From Dipteris shenzhenensis (lineage: Eukaryota; Polypodiophyta; Polypodiopsida; Gleicheniales), in assembly GCA_047967505.1 (NCBI GenBank), contig CM106538.1: a DNA stretch of 64,000 nucleotides, one strand, 5' to 3'. Numbering within the stretch: position 1 is the stretch's first letter; the number at the start of each line of letters is the position of its first letter. The notes beneath the pieces were generated by a model, which searched no databases, was not told the DNA's origin, and saw only the letters and a list, made by a program, of their open reading frames with translations. The position numbers and the translations under genes were made by a program. Shown here in pieces: positions 25,201 through 37,200 of this stretch.

Positions 25201-28200
25201 CCCTGCACTTGCCCCTCGACCTCGACAGAGGGGTGGTACAGGTCCAGCTTCTGCTCCTCGTCCTTCGCTTGGCGGTCCTCCTCAGTTAGGTGGTGGTACA
25301 GGTCCAGCACCTATTCCTCGGCCTCGACAGGGGGATGGTACAGGTCCTTCACCTGCTCCTCGACCCCCACCTCCCTCAGGCACACGCGACGCTCTACAAT
25401 GGATTCCAGTACGTGTGCAGGTCCCTCCTTCAGTTCACGAGGGTACCTTAGTAGACTCTGCTTCACCTCGAGCTGTCCCTCCTGTCTCACCCTGCACAGT
25501 CCGAGACGCTGAAGCTTCGACCTCCTCCCCAGTTGCAGCTTCTTCCTTAGATCCAGCAGTGCCAGATGCTCCTTTTGAGGCAGGAGAGATCTCCGCGGCT
25601 GGGCAGACACATGATAGAGAGCATTCCTCACTTCCTCCCTTGGATAGGGGGAAGGGGATAGCTTACACTTTTGATCCTCTTCCCTCACAAGGGATCCTTC
25701 GCACTCCGGTGTCTGGCTTGCTCCACAGGAACTCGTTTTCAGCCTTGGCAGAGAGTTCAGATTTCCCAGAGGAGGAGTTTGTGCCTGCTACTTTTGGGGA
25801 GCTAGTGGTTAGGTTTCCTATTGACAGGGCTTCTTCTTCAGGTGCCAGGATTCTTTCCCGTGTTGATTTTCCACCACTTGGTTCCATCCCTCCCTCCTCG
25901 AGCAGGAGGTCTTCCCCTGTTGAGGGGTTTGTTTCCGCCACTAGGTCGGGTAAGGTGTTCCACTCTACATCCTCCCGTCGATGAGGATTATTAGTTGGAA
26001 CATACAGGGCCTAGGTGGCGTCCCACATCGCCGTCGTAGACAGCTGATCCGGGATCAGCTTCATCCAGGTGTTACTGGGGGTTCCATTGATATATTATTT
26101 ATTCAAGAGCACAAGCTGGATTATAGAGATTGTGCCAAGTCAGGCAAGTTGCTTTCTGGCCATACTTTTTGGTCGCCTGCCTTGGGCACCAGGGGAGGCA
26201 CTTCTATTTCAGTTTCGCAGTCGGTTTTCCCCTTAGTTGTTGGGCACGGAGTCATTATCCCCTCTAGAGCTCAGTGGATTATTCTTTTGATTGGAGGACG
26301 TAAGGTTGGCTTCCTTAACCTATATGCCTCTAACATTAGAGGGGAACGTGTCCTTATGTGGAAGACTTTGCTCTCCTGGGCCCCCATTGTGGATTCATGG
26401 GTGATTGGAGGTGACTTTAACATGGTCGAGTTACCGTCAGACAAAAAAGGGGTAGAGAAGGCGGACTTCACTCTTTGGAGAGAGCAGTTTGGGATGCCTT
26501 CCTTTTCCATTTCTGTGGCAGAGATACTTGGTGTGATGATGCCTTTCTTATTCAGCCACAGTCCCTCCTGTTCTCTTGGTCGAACAGGAGGCAACAGATG
26601 CCTATTCATGCACGCATTGACAGATTTTATGTAGATGACTGGGCACTAGATAGAGGTGGATCAGTATGCATTGCTGCGGGGGTTTCCACTTCAGATCACT
26701 TCCCTGTTGTGCTGGCTATCTTGGAGCCTCACTTGAGAGGCCGGTCTACCAGCGTCAGGATTCCATATGCCTTTTACACAGAGGAGGACCTTACAGAGGC
26801 AGCCCTATAGATATGGTTTGCTCATGTCCAGGGTGGGCAGCCACATCCATCACATGTAGCCGCTGCCCTTTCTGGTATTAGCGACTTTTACTGCTCAGTT
26901 GCTTGTACCAGGAGACGAGATATTCTCAGACGTGAGATTGGTGTTCGCCAGCAGTTGGCAGCTTTGCAGAGGGAAGAGTAGAAACGGCCTTCAGATGCTT
27001 GGATTCAGGAGCGCCTTGCTGCAGCAAGGGCTCATCTGTAGTTATTGCTTGATCAGAGAGCAGAGTATGCCTTTCATGCACGGGAGTCCTTCTGGATTCA
27101 GATGGGTGGTAGAGTCAATAAACACTTTTTCTCTACTCTTGGCCCTAGACATAGTAGAGAGAGTGTATCCCAGCTTATTGACTCACATGCGGTTTTACAG
27201 ACAGAGCCTGATGACGTCTTACACAGCTTCAGATTTCTATGCCACCCTTCTTACTGCTGATCCTGAGACACACGATAGAGAGGATGCTAGACAGGCTATT
27301 TGGCAGAGTATCCCTGTGTTGGTGAATCCGGATATGCATGTTCTACTCGACGCACCTTTCACCAACACAGAGTTCAGGACTGCACTTTCAGCCCTTCACA
27401 AGGGCAAGTGCCCAGGTTTAGATGGCCTCACCCCGCCTTTTTTCATTGCAGTTTGGGATATGATTGGGGACTATATTACTTCAGCCTTGCAGGCCATTTG
27501 GGACTCTGGCGAGATGCCTGGGTCGCTTACAGAGGGTCTCATCCACCTTATCCCAAAAGGAGGTAGCAGAAATTTATTGTCCCAGTGGAGGCCTATTACA
27601 CTTCTGGGGACTTGTTACAAGATTCTGGCCAAGGCTATCAGCCTCCGTTTGCAGCCACTTCTCCCTGATCTTATTCATGACACTCAGACGGGTTTTGTGC
27701 ATGGCAGAAGTATTTTTGATAACATTTTTTCTTTCTGGGAAGCTTCAGAGTGGGCCATGCAGAGTGGCCAGAATCTTGCCATTCTACTATTGGATTTTGA
27801 AAAAGCTTATGACAGAGTAGATTGGAGTTTTTTGGAGGGCACCCTTCTTCGCTTTGGATTCACTGATGTTTGGATCAGAGGTGTTTCCTCTTTGTACAGA
27901 TCAGCCCATAGCCAGGTTTTCTATGAGGGAGTTGACTCCTCTCGGGCCATTTCGGTTCGACGTCATCGGGTTGAGTTCTGTTCGTTGGATGTGGTACCAC
28001 ACCGTCCTTTTACAGCTGTACATGCCTCTGTGGATACTTCTTGGGAGATTCTAGCGAGCATAGCAGCCTGGCATTTCTGGAGAGCCAGATGCACAGAGGC
28101 TATGGAGGGTACTCAGGTTCATCCCTCGCACACATTGGCTAGTATCTGGACAGACATCGTACACACTCTGATGGCCGTTTGGACGGGTATGCAGGGGGAC

Positions 28201-31200
28201 TCCCGCGCAGCCTCAGCTAGGAGGGCTTCTTTCCTCAGGGAATGGAAGGATTCTCCTTTCTTCTCTGAATCTACTACAGGGTTGAGATGGCACTTTCAGC
28301 CTCAGCCTTGGCTTCTTTCCACCTCACTCTGAGGGGGTTTTTTATTATCCTCATGATTTCATGATGTATTCCGCTTTGAGCTTGCTCTCGCGGGTTTTTG
28401 TTCTTACTTAATAGAAGTCTTTTTCATGGAAAATTCCCCAAATTTTCTTGAATCCTCGTGCAAAGAAGACATGTGCACCACAGAACCTACAAAATGAGCA
28501 GATGTGGGCTGTTGCAAGTACACTTGTACGGCGAGGTACTAGTACAAGCAAGCTAGCTGTACGATGTACGGGCAAGAACAATATGACAGCCCGTACTGTA
28601 CGGAATGTATGGTCAGGGTACATATTGCTATATGGTTTTGATGGCGTTGGTACGGATATGCAGTATTGTACTGTGTACGGCCAAACCGACCTGTACGGTG
28701 CATAGCAGTTCAGTCGTCGTACATCGTACTGACTGATAGGCTTGGACGGACGGAGATGTGCAGGACTTGTACGAACAGGCTTGTACAGATGGAGAGCGCG
28801 GGGTGTGTATGGACATATACGGACGAAATGCGCATGGGTTGTGTATGGACGGCAAACAATACGACTCCGTACTATTGTACGGATGAGCAGGTTGACGGAG
28901 CAGCACACACGCTATGCTGAGTTGCTTTCCTGGCTGGAGCAGGAGATGGACAGAAGTAGGAGCAGGTCCAGGAGCTGTGCTCTGATACCAAATGAAGGAA
29001 ATCAAGAGATGGAGAGCAAGCCACACAAAACGTACTGAATAAGAGATAGAAAGAACATACAAAGGAGAAGGTTTTGTCTAAGTGACAATACCTTATCCTA
29101 TCCACTAACCGTAGTTAGGGATCCTACTTGTGGCTAGGGGGAAAAGTCTCTAATGAGGGAAAAGTGCTCCTAACTCACTTATTGACCATACATTGGTCAT
29201 TGCGATGAATTATGGCGATAATTCCAACAGCTGTTGGTTGGTGCAAGTAGACCTGTACAGCGAGGTACCTAGTACGGATGAGTTGGCTATACGATGTACG
29301 TATATGAACAGTACGGACAGTCCGTAAACTGTGTACAACGTTGGCGGCACTGGCACTGTACGACGCGTACCATTACGGAATGAACGACTTGCATCAGTAG
29401 GGCATGTAGCTGGTACGTAGTTGTACGGCCACCGTACTGGCGAGCTGGACACGAAGCTATACGGTTAGCAGGTACGTCAACTGTACATGCGAATCTGTCT
29501 GTACTATTGTACGGCAGATGTGCTGTAGGGGCAACGCAGTTGATTATTCCAACATATGTGGTGTTGGCGTGTTCTTGTGACTTAGTCTATTGAACATAGG
29601 GATGGAATTTCAAACTCTTTATGTTTCAACTTTGATATGCTGCACATTGACATGCACATGAATGCCATGCCATCTTTTTCTACTATGTTTTATTTTAAAA
29701 CATTACAAATCAATACTTTGTGGCTTTATTGTTTATACATTGACTAAGACTAAATGTTATTTAGGCTATCATCTCCAAACGTCAACTTGCTGAACTCCAC
29801 AAAATCCAACGCAGAAACCACTTTGGATATCCTAGCCATGGGGACCTTTTAGTCAAAGTGGCAAGGGGGTGTTCAAACTTGTTTGCTTCTTTTTGATGCC
29901 CAAAATACTGGAAGTTCAAGCTTGTGAAAATTTCCAATTGAAAAAACTATGGAACATTGTCACCAAATCATAGAAAAGACTCAAACCTTCTGCACAAGTT
30001 AACAACATCCTTGACAGTTGATGAAACTAAAGAGCTCAATGAACAACAAGAACATGGAAAATTTCCAATTGAAAAAACTATGAAACATTGTCACCAAATC
30101 ATAGAAAAGACTCAAACCTCCTAAACAAGTTAACAACAGCCTTGACAGCTGATGAAACTAAAGAGCTCAATGAACAATGAGCACATTATGATGAACAAGC
30201 TCATTTAGCACTTAATCTCTTGTCAAGGATGCCATGATTCCAAGGATTAGAGAACAAACATTTGGTGTGCATGCATGCATTGGAGAATAGATTCAATTCT
30301 TAGAACATCTCCAAAACATCATGCTTGAAAATCAACTCAATAATGGCAAGGAGTTACAGTTCGAGACATGTACATACTACTTAGTCCGTCTTAAAGAGCT
30401 TGCAAATCAATTGTCATCCATTGGATAGGAAATTATGAGAATTGCATTGAATCATCTAGGCCAGGATTACAAGTAGTTTGTGACAACTATGGTTACTAGA
30501 GCATTATGATGAACAAGCTCATTTAGCAATTAATCTCTTGTCAAGGATGCCATGATTCCAAGGATTAGAGAACATACATTTGGTGTGAATGCATGCATTG
30601 GAGAATAGATTCAATTCTTAGAACATGTCCAAAAAATCATGCTTGAAAATCAACTCAATAATGGCAAAGAGTTATAGTCCGACACATGTACAAATTACTT
30701 AGTCCGTCTTAAAGAGCTTGTAGATCAATTGGCATCCATTGGATAGGAAATTATGAGAATGACTTTTTCAAATTGCATTGAATCATCTAGGCAAGGATTA
30801 CAGGTAGTTTGTGACAACTATGGTTACTAGAGCTGCTCACTATCTTTTGCGGCCATGTTTAACATTCCTATGCAAGAGAAAATGAGGAGAAGCTCCACCA
30901 TATATTCATAGAATCATGAACAAGTATTCCTACTAAATGCATGAATTTCCAAAGAGGGAACTCCAATAGAGGCAAAAATAATTACAAGAAAGAACCGTCA
31001 AGACAAAGGTGACTATATACATAGTCATAGGAGACATTTGCAAAATTATCAAGCAACACCATCTTCCACATTTCAGCACCTTCCCTCTAATTAGAGTCAG
31101 AGATGGAATCCTAGAAACAAAGCTAATTTCAATAGAGGGGGTCATCAATTTAGTGCTCCAAAGAGAACCGGCAATGGTAATTAGTGTGGTATAGCAGTTG

Positions 31201-34200
31201 GGAACTCGAATGCATGGAAAGGTAGAGAGACAAATTTATCAAAATGGAAGGCAAAATGCCAAATTTGGCAATGGTGAATATCAAAATGAGTCCCAAGTGG
31301 CTTTCTCTTACAGGACCTCAGGTTTTCTATGAGGGAGTTGACTCCTCTCGAGCCATTTCGGTTCGACGTCATCAGATTGAGTCCTGTTCGTTGGATGTGG
31401 TACCACACCTTCCTTTTACAGCTGTACATGCCTCTGTGGATACTTCTTGGGAGATTCTAGCGAGCATAGCATCCTGGCATATCTGGAGAGCCAGATGCAC
31501 AGAGGCTTTGGACGGTACTCAGGTTCATCCCTCGCACACATTGGCTAGTATCTGGACAGACATCGTACATACTTTGATGGCCGTATGGACGGGTGTGCAG
31601 GGGGACTCCCGTGCAGCCTCAACTAGGAGGGCTTCTTTCTTCAGGGAATGGAAGGATTCTCCTTTCTTCTCTGAAACTACTACAGGGTTGAGATGGCACT
31701 TTCAGCCTCAGCCTTGGTTGTTTTCCACCTCACTCTGAGGGGGTTTTTTATTTATCCTCATGATTTCATGATGTATTCCGCTTTGAGCTTGTACATCATG
31801 AATGTATTCATGATGTCAAGGCGGAATACATCATGAATTCCGCCTTTTCTTACCTAATAGAAGTCTTTTTCTTGGAAAAAAAAAATGAGTCCCAAGGCAT
31901 AGGTCAACATCAAGTCCTTATTTCTCATCATTCAAATGTAGTAAGTCCAATGCACTTGGACAATGATGACAATATTTGGTGGCTTGATTCTAGGGAAGAA
32001 TGGTTTCAAGGTGCATCCGAACAAAAATGCAAAGGAGAATGCAATTATGTGTGATAATACCCCAAAGGACATAGTAGGAATTGGCGATATTCCTCTATAT
32101 AGTTATAAAGGCAATAACACAAGGGATAGGAAATACTCTTATTGTCCCAACTATGACACAAAACCTTGTTTCAGTTGGTTGAACGACTAAAGAGACATGG
32201 AGTTAGTCTTCAACAAGTTTTGGTTGCATGGTTTGAGAGTTGAGAACAATCCAAATAAAGTCATAGCAAAAGGTGCTAAGATGGGAAGAATTTTTAAACT
32301 TTCTTCATTAGTGCTTATTCAGAGAGCTTTGATAGGTTCTCACAAGTCCCAAGATGCTTATTTAAGCACATTATGGCACAGAGGTTCAAGGCCTTCTATA
32401 GATCTACCTCCATAAGATATTTATGAATCATGTAGCATGCAACAACAGCACCATCAATCTTTTTCCACTTCATGCTCTAGGCATTGACAAATTTAGATCA
32501 TACACTCAGTTATTTGGCTTATGCCTCTGTTCAATCATGGAACAAAGCCTTATATTTCATCACTTTACTGATGATTACTCCAAAAAGACTTGAATCTATT
32601 TTTAAAGATCAAATGCTATCAATGCATTTAAAGAGTTCAATGCTTCGATAGAAAAGCAAACTGGAAAGAATATAAAGAGCCTCTACAATGTGACAACGGG
32701 GGAGAGGTAGAATATAGCTTAGATGAGTTCAATAAGTTCTATACACAACATTGCATAAAGACGCTATATACATGCAGCTATGCAAGATGAAAGAACAGAG
32801 TCATAGGAGGGTCGGCCAGATGCATGCTATATGAGAACAATGCTCCCCATCCTTATCGGTATGAAGTGTGTGAAATTGTAGTCCATCTCATGAATAGAAG
32901 TCCAACAACCATCTTGCAAAATGTGATACTAGGATAATTTTTCTTAGGTGTAAAGCCTTCTCTTTGAGAGTTTTTTGCTCTCTTGCATATGCACACATTC
33001 CGGATGGACTCTGTAACAAGCCCCCCAGAGTTTGTCACTCTCTTGCATATGCAAACATTCTAGATGGACTCCGTAACTAGGGCCCCCCCCTCCCCTCCCC
33101 CCCCCCCGGACACCCACCCACCCACCCACACATCCCCATCCACCCCCACATGCATCCAAAGGAAAAGACTTCTATTAAGTATGAGAAAGAAAGAAAGAAA
33201 GTCTATTAACGTCCACTGGAGATGGGACAGCAAGAAACCCTCTAGTACATCTGCTTTAGGGAGGGCACATGGCAGCTCCTAAGGAGTGCAAAAGCAACCC
33301 CAAGAGCAAATCTCATGGTAGAGATATAGCAAAAGAAACCAAATACCAAAAGGGCAAATAAAGTGATCAGCCAAGAGACTAGCAAAAATCCACGGTTGAG
33401 GCTGAAAGTGCCATCTCAACTCTATAGAGGATTCACTGAAAAACTGGGAGCCACTCCACTCTCTAAGTAAAACAGTCCTCTTGGCAGAAGCTCCTCGGGT
33501 AAAACCCTCCATGCTCACTTAAATGGGTATCAAGGTGTATACAATATTTGTCCATATACTAGCCAATGTGTGTGAAGGGTGCCAATGTCTGTGAAGGGTG
33601 AACCTTGGAGCCATCCAAAGCCTCTGTGCATCTGGTTCTCCCAATAGACTCTTGAACAGCGTGACAATGAGAACAAATAGAGGTTGCCCTGAAAATGCAC
33701 CTCCATTGGTTCGTGTGTTCCCTCTTTGAATAGAAAGCCAAAAGAAAATACTGATTTATCTATTCTTGAAGGATTTACGGACTCTCTTCCAATTGTGGGG
33801 TCAAGGGCCCATAGTAGTGTTTAAGGTGGCTCCCATTGAAAAGCCATCCATTTCAACTCGATCAAGGGTCGCAATGCGGCATGTCCCCTGTAGCATGATC
33901 TTTACAACCCGGTTTGGACCCATACCACGATACTTTAGTTTTTGCTTGGTGTTCTCACACTATACAATAGTTAAAGTTGCTTTCGCTAAGGTTCTTATTT
34001 TTAAAGTTGCGGTCATCAACTTTCATGCCGTATGCTGCTCTAAGCCTGGTCTCATCAAAATTTATCAAGTTCAATCAGCCTCTAAGGGATGGCGTCTTCG
34101 GATACTTTTTCTTGAACTGCCACCCTTACACTTGGTACTATGAATACAATGGACATTACCACCCTTATCTCGAAGACAAGGCTAAATGGGATGCAATTAG

Positions 34201-37200
34201 TTGCAACCTTGTATGTGGTGTGGTATACCCATAATACAACAGTGAGCTTATGTTCCTAGTCATTTCGGCTGGCCTCTACCGTGCATGTCATAGTGTTACA
34301 CAAGGTCTCTTTGGTCTTAACCAGCCTATGAAAATAATCCCATTTGTGAGCCCTTGGTGAAGAAGAAATTTTCAAGAGAGAATTACAAATAAGTTTAAGA
34401 GCTAGGAACATTTTCAAGAGAGAATTATATACCTGCTAAGAACCAGAAAAATATAGCCAAAGCGTGTCTTCGAGTGTCTCACAAGCTCTCACTTGCACTC
34501 CCTTCTAAATAGGGCCAGTGCCTGTGGCTTACAAGTGATGAAAGACACCCAAGGCAGCTTTCTAGTATCCTTCATCATCAAGTCAAGGGAGTGTGAAGCA
34601 CAAGGAGTCCATACAATCTTGGGATACTTCTCCTCAAGAAGACTTCTCGATTTCCTGCAATTGGAGCCATTGTTGGTGATGACTTGCACGACGTTGTCTT
34701 CACCAACCTCCTTGATGACTGCCTCAATGTGACCGCATATCCACTTTCCAGTGATGTGAAGGCTGGCATGTGAAGCATCAACCACCTCAAAAAGATACTG
34801 CCCACACAATAAGTGACCAAAATATCAATCATGTGTCTCTTCTTTGTGTCACTCCATCTGTCGAAAACTATGGTATCCATACCGACTCGAGGCTTCCTTG
34901 AGTCCCTCCATGTCTTTGTGAATTAATCAAACCTGCTTCTTCAGACGTATGGTGTAGAGAGTGTCAGAATTGGTAGGTGTAAGGGGTGATGCTCCTGCTC
35001 TACCAATAGCTACATGTGCATGGTAAAACTTCTTGTAGGCAGGAGTCCTTGCAACATGGAAGGGAATATTGCAAGCGTAGAAGAACTACTCCTCTGCAAT
35101 TTTAGCCTCTTGCTTCAAGTATGGTGCCCAAGCAGCCTATATAGGAGTAACTCTCGGAGTGACAGTTGTTGGACCATGTGTCCTCTTTACAGGAAGCCGT
35201 GGAGGAGCTGATGGCATAGTGGACAGCCCAACTGACACGGATGTCGATGGAGTGGTGCCATGTAGACGCTGAGCAGAGACACTCCCATGCACGTGTGATG
35301 TCGATGTAGATGGGCCTCCGTGCTGTTGTAAGAGAGAGATACTCGAACCCTCCACATCCCCGGTATCTGATTGGGATGATGTGACGGTTGCCTCAATGCC
35401 CAACTTCTGCTGCTCAATCCACACCTTATCTTGAAGAATATGATCTGTGACCATAGGATGGAGGAGGCGTCGAATCTCAGGAAATTTGGTAGAGGTACCT
35501 TCATATGCTAAGAAGATCCGCTCTGTAATGGCATGGCATGGACCTTTACCCCTTGGCCTCCCTCCCATAAGAAATGCGCTCGAACTTGAGGGGCAGATCC
35601 TGTCAATGTGTCACCACAAAACTTGCACAGTGAGCTCTTTGTGCCAGATGTGCCATATCTCTTAATAAAAATGGTATCTTGCTGCACATCTTGCCTTGTG
35701 CTTGCAATGGCACATCTTGAGGTCATGGGACAGAGAGGAGAGACTCGAGAGGTTGAAACTTGGAGAGCATACAGCTAAGAGGATAGAGGAGAGGTTTGAG
35801 AGGAGAGAGGTTGTAGAGGCAAGTAGAGGTTGGAGAGGATAGAGGAGAGCTGGGCTAGAGGAGAGGTTGGAGAGGTAGGAGAAAGTTAGAAGTAGAGGGT
35901 CTAGGCTAGGATAGCAAGGGGTTTAGCAAGGGAGGGTAGAGTATGGAGCTATGGAGGCAAGCAAGGAGCTGCTGCAGCAGCAAAACCCGAGCACCTTTGG
36001 TGCAAAAAACCAAGCAAAAATGTCCCGTTGCATCGTTGTTTGTGCCAGACGTTTTGCCCTAGTCGTCGCGTTTCGTAGAAACGTTTATAGCAGAAATGTT
36101 TCTTCGCGTTTCGGTGCCTCAAAACGCATTTTTGGGTCACACTGGGACTTAGCCTTTTGTGGGGGCTCTTCTTTTGCCTTTATAAATCCTAATGGGGCCT
36201 TTAGCCTAGGAAGAGAACTCGCGGTGTGCGGTAACAACACCGACATATCTTAGCCAATGTAGATCGGACTTAACCTTCCTTACTACTGTTTCCTCCTCAG
36301 GTGCCCTTATATATTAATCATGTTCAAGGGGACTATAGTCCTGAGCACCTTGGTATCATAAGCGGCCATTAGTGTTCCTCTTTTCTCAGGCATGTCTTTG
36401 GTTGCAAGGATGTGCATCCAGTTGTGGGAGAACTCGGGTTTTTGGCAACAGAGCATACCAATGTTCATCCTGGTTCTCTCCTGCATCCTTTTTGTTACGG
36501 GCTTGGAACACGTTCACGGAAGTGGTCTGTTGGGCAGTGTCTGACGTGGCTGCAAGTAAGTTACCGGACATGGGATGGGCTTTCCAAGTTTGAAGGTCGA
36601 CCCCCATGACCTGCTCGCCCTTGTGTAGATATATTCGGTTTGAGGACTAGCCACGGACCAATCCTGCAGCGCACATGAAGGGTATTTCCAATATAATGTC
36701 ATAACCGGGAGGCCCCAATTCTAAGTTGATTCTGCTTCGATGCGGGATCAAGGGGTGGCAGCCCCTTGTGGCTTCCCTACGCCACAGCAGGGCAGGGTTT
36801 GAAAAATGGCCTTTATTTCAATGCAAATTTGCATGCGAATTTCATCATTTCCTAGGAGAGGCTAGAAAGAATTGAATGGCAACTAGGAGGGAGGAAGTAA
36901 GCTTTGGGGAGGGAAGGGGCTGAGAGAGGGAGATGGAGGAGAGGGAGAGGGAGAGGGAGGGGCTGAATGGGGAGAGGCTGAGAGGTTGAGAGAGGGACCT
37001 AGAGGGGAGAGGCTGAGAGGGGGCGAGGCTGGGGCTGAGAGGGGAGAGGTTTAGGGAGAGGTAGAGAGGGGAAAGGTGATGAAGGAAAAACTTTAGGTGC
37101 TGCTACCTGCAAAAAGGAGCTGTTCCAGGAAAATCTTTGATGGCAAAAATGGGACCAGCAGGTTGAAGGCGAATTGAGGCTGTTAGAGCTGAACCTTGCT

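Larger units (their letters stand above)
23709..28430 (+). mobile_element. LINE copy 2 with 5' end, internally deleted
   Basis: It has a long pyrimidine-rich leader, ORF1 with a zinc knuckle, an endonuclease, RT and a fused C-terminus, ending in the family 3' sequence TAATAGAAGTCTTTTTCATGG. The copia C leader flanks both sides. The exact 5' boundary is inferred from where the C leader duplication ends. No clear target duplication was found. Confidence 0.75.
7240..29229 (-). mobile_element. Copia element C, minus strand, broken by four insertions
   Basis: Pieces of one copia-type element can be followed from right to left. They are the 5' LTR (28993-29229), primer site, GTAC-rich leader, gag (from 23127), protease, integrase (21179-21700 and 16147-16622), linker (12727-12876) and the first half of reverse transcriptase (7240-7884). 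Each gap is filled by a younger element, and the coding sense resumes across it. The RT fragment stops near 7240 in a PPGFE motif, and no RNase H or 3' LTR follows, so the 3' end was lost. Many stops make it a dead relic. It is the oldest layer of the 31-kb intron nest. Confidence 0.7.
29760..33062 (+). mobile_element. Old copia element E, plus strand, highly decayed
   Basis: Scraps in order include gag ([33 protein letters not shown]), pre-integrase ([18 protein letters not shown]), and integrase ([19 protein letters not shown] after frame correction, [27 protein letters not shown]). Stops and shifts are everywhere. Base composition is AT-rich and unlike copias A, C and K, so it is a different and older lineage. 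LINE copy 3 interrupts it. No LTR could be found. Confidence 0.65.

Noticed and set aside
26899-28332. 477-codon frame as a host gene
   Set aside because: It is LINE ORF2 in mixed frames, with RT motifs and a deletion joint; the first residues are an off-frame reading.
33766-34143. 125-codon plus-strand frame as a gene
   Set aside because: It shows no conserved motif and overlaps a region likely to contain decayed hAT sequence on the other strand.
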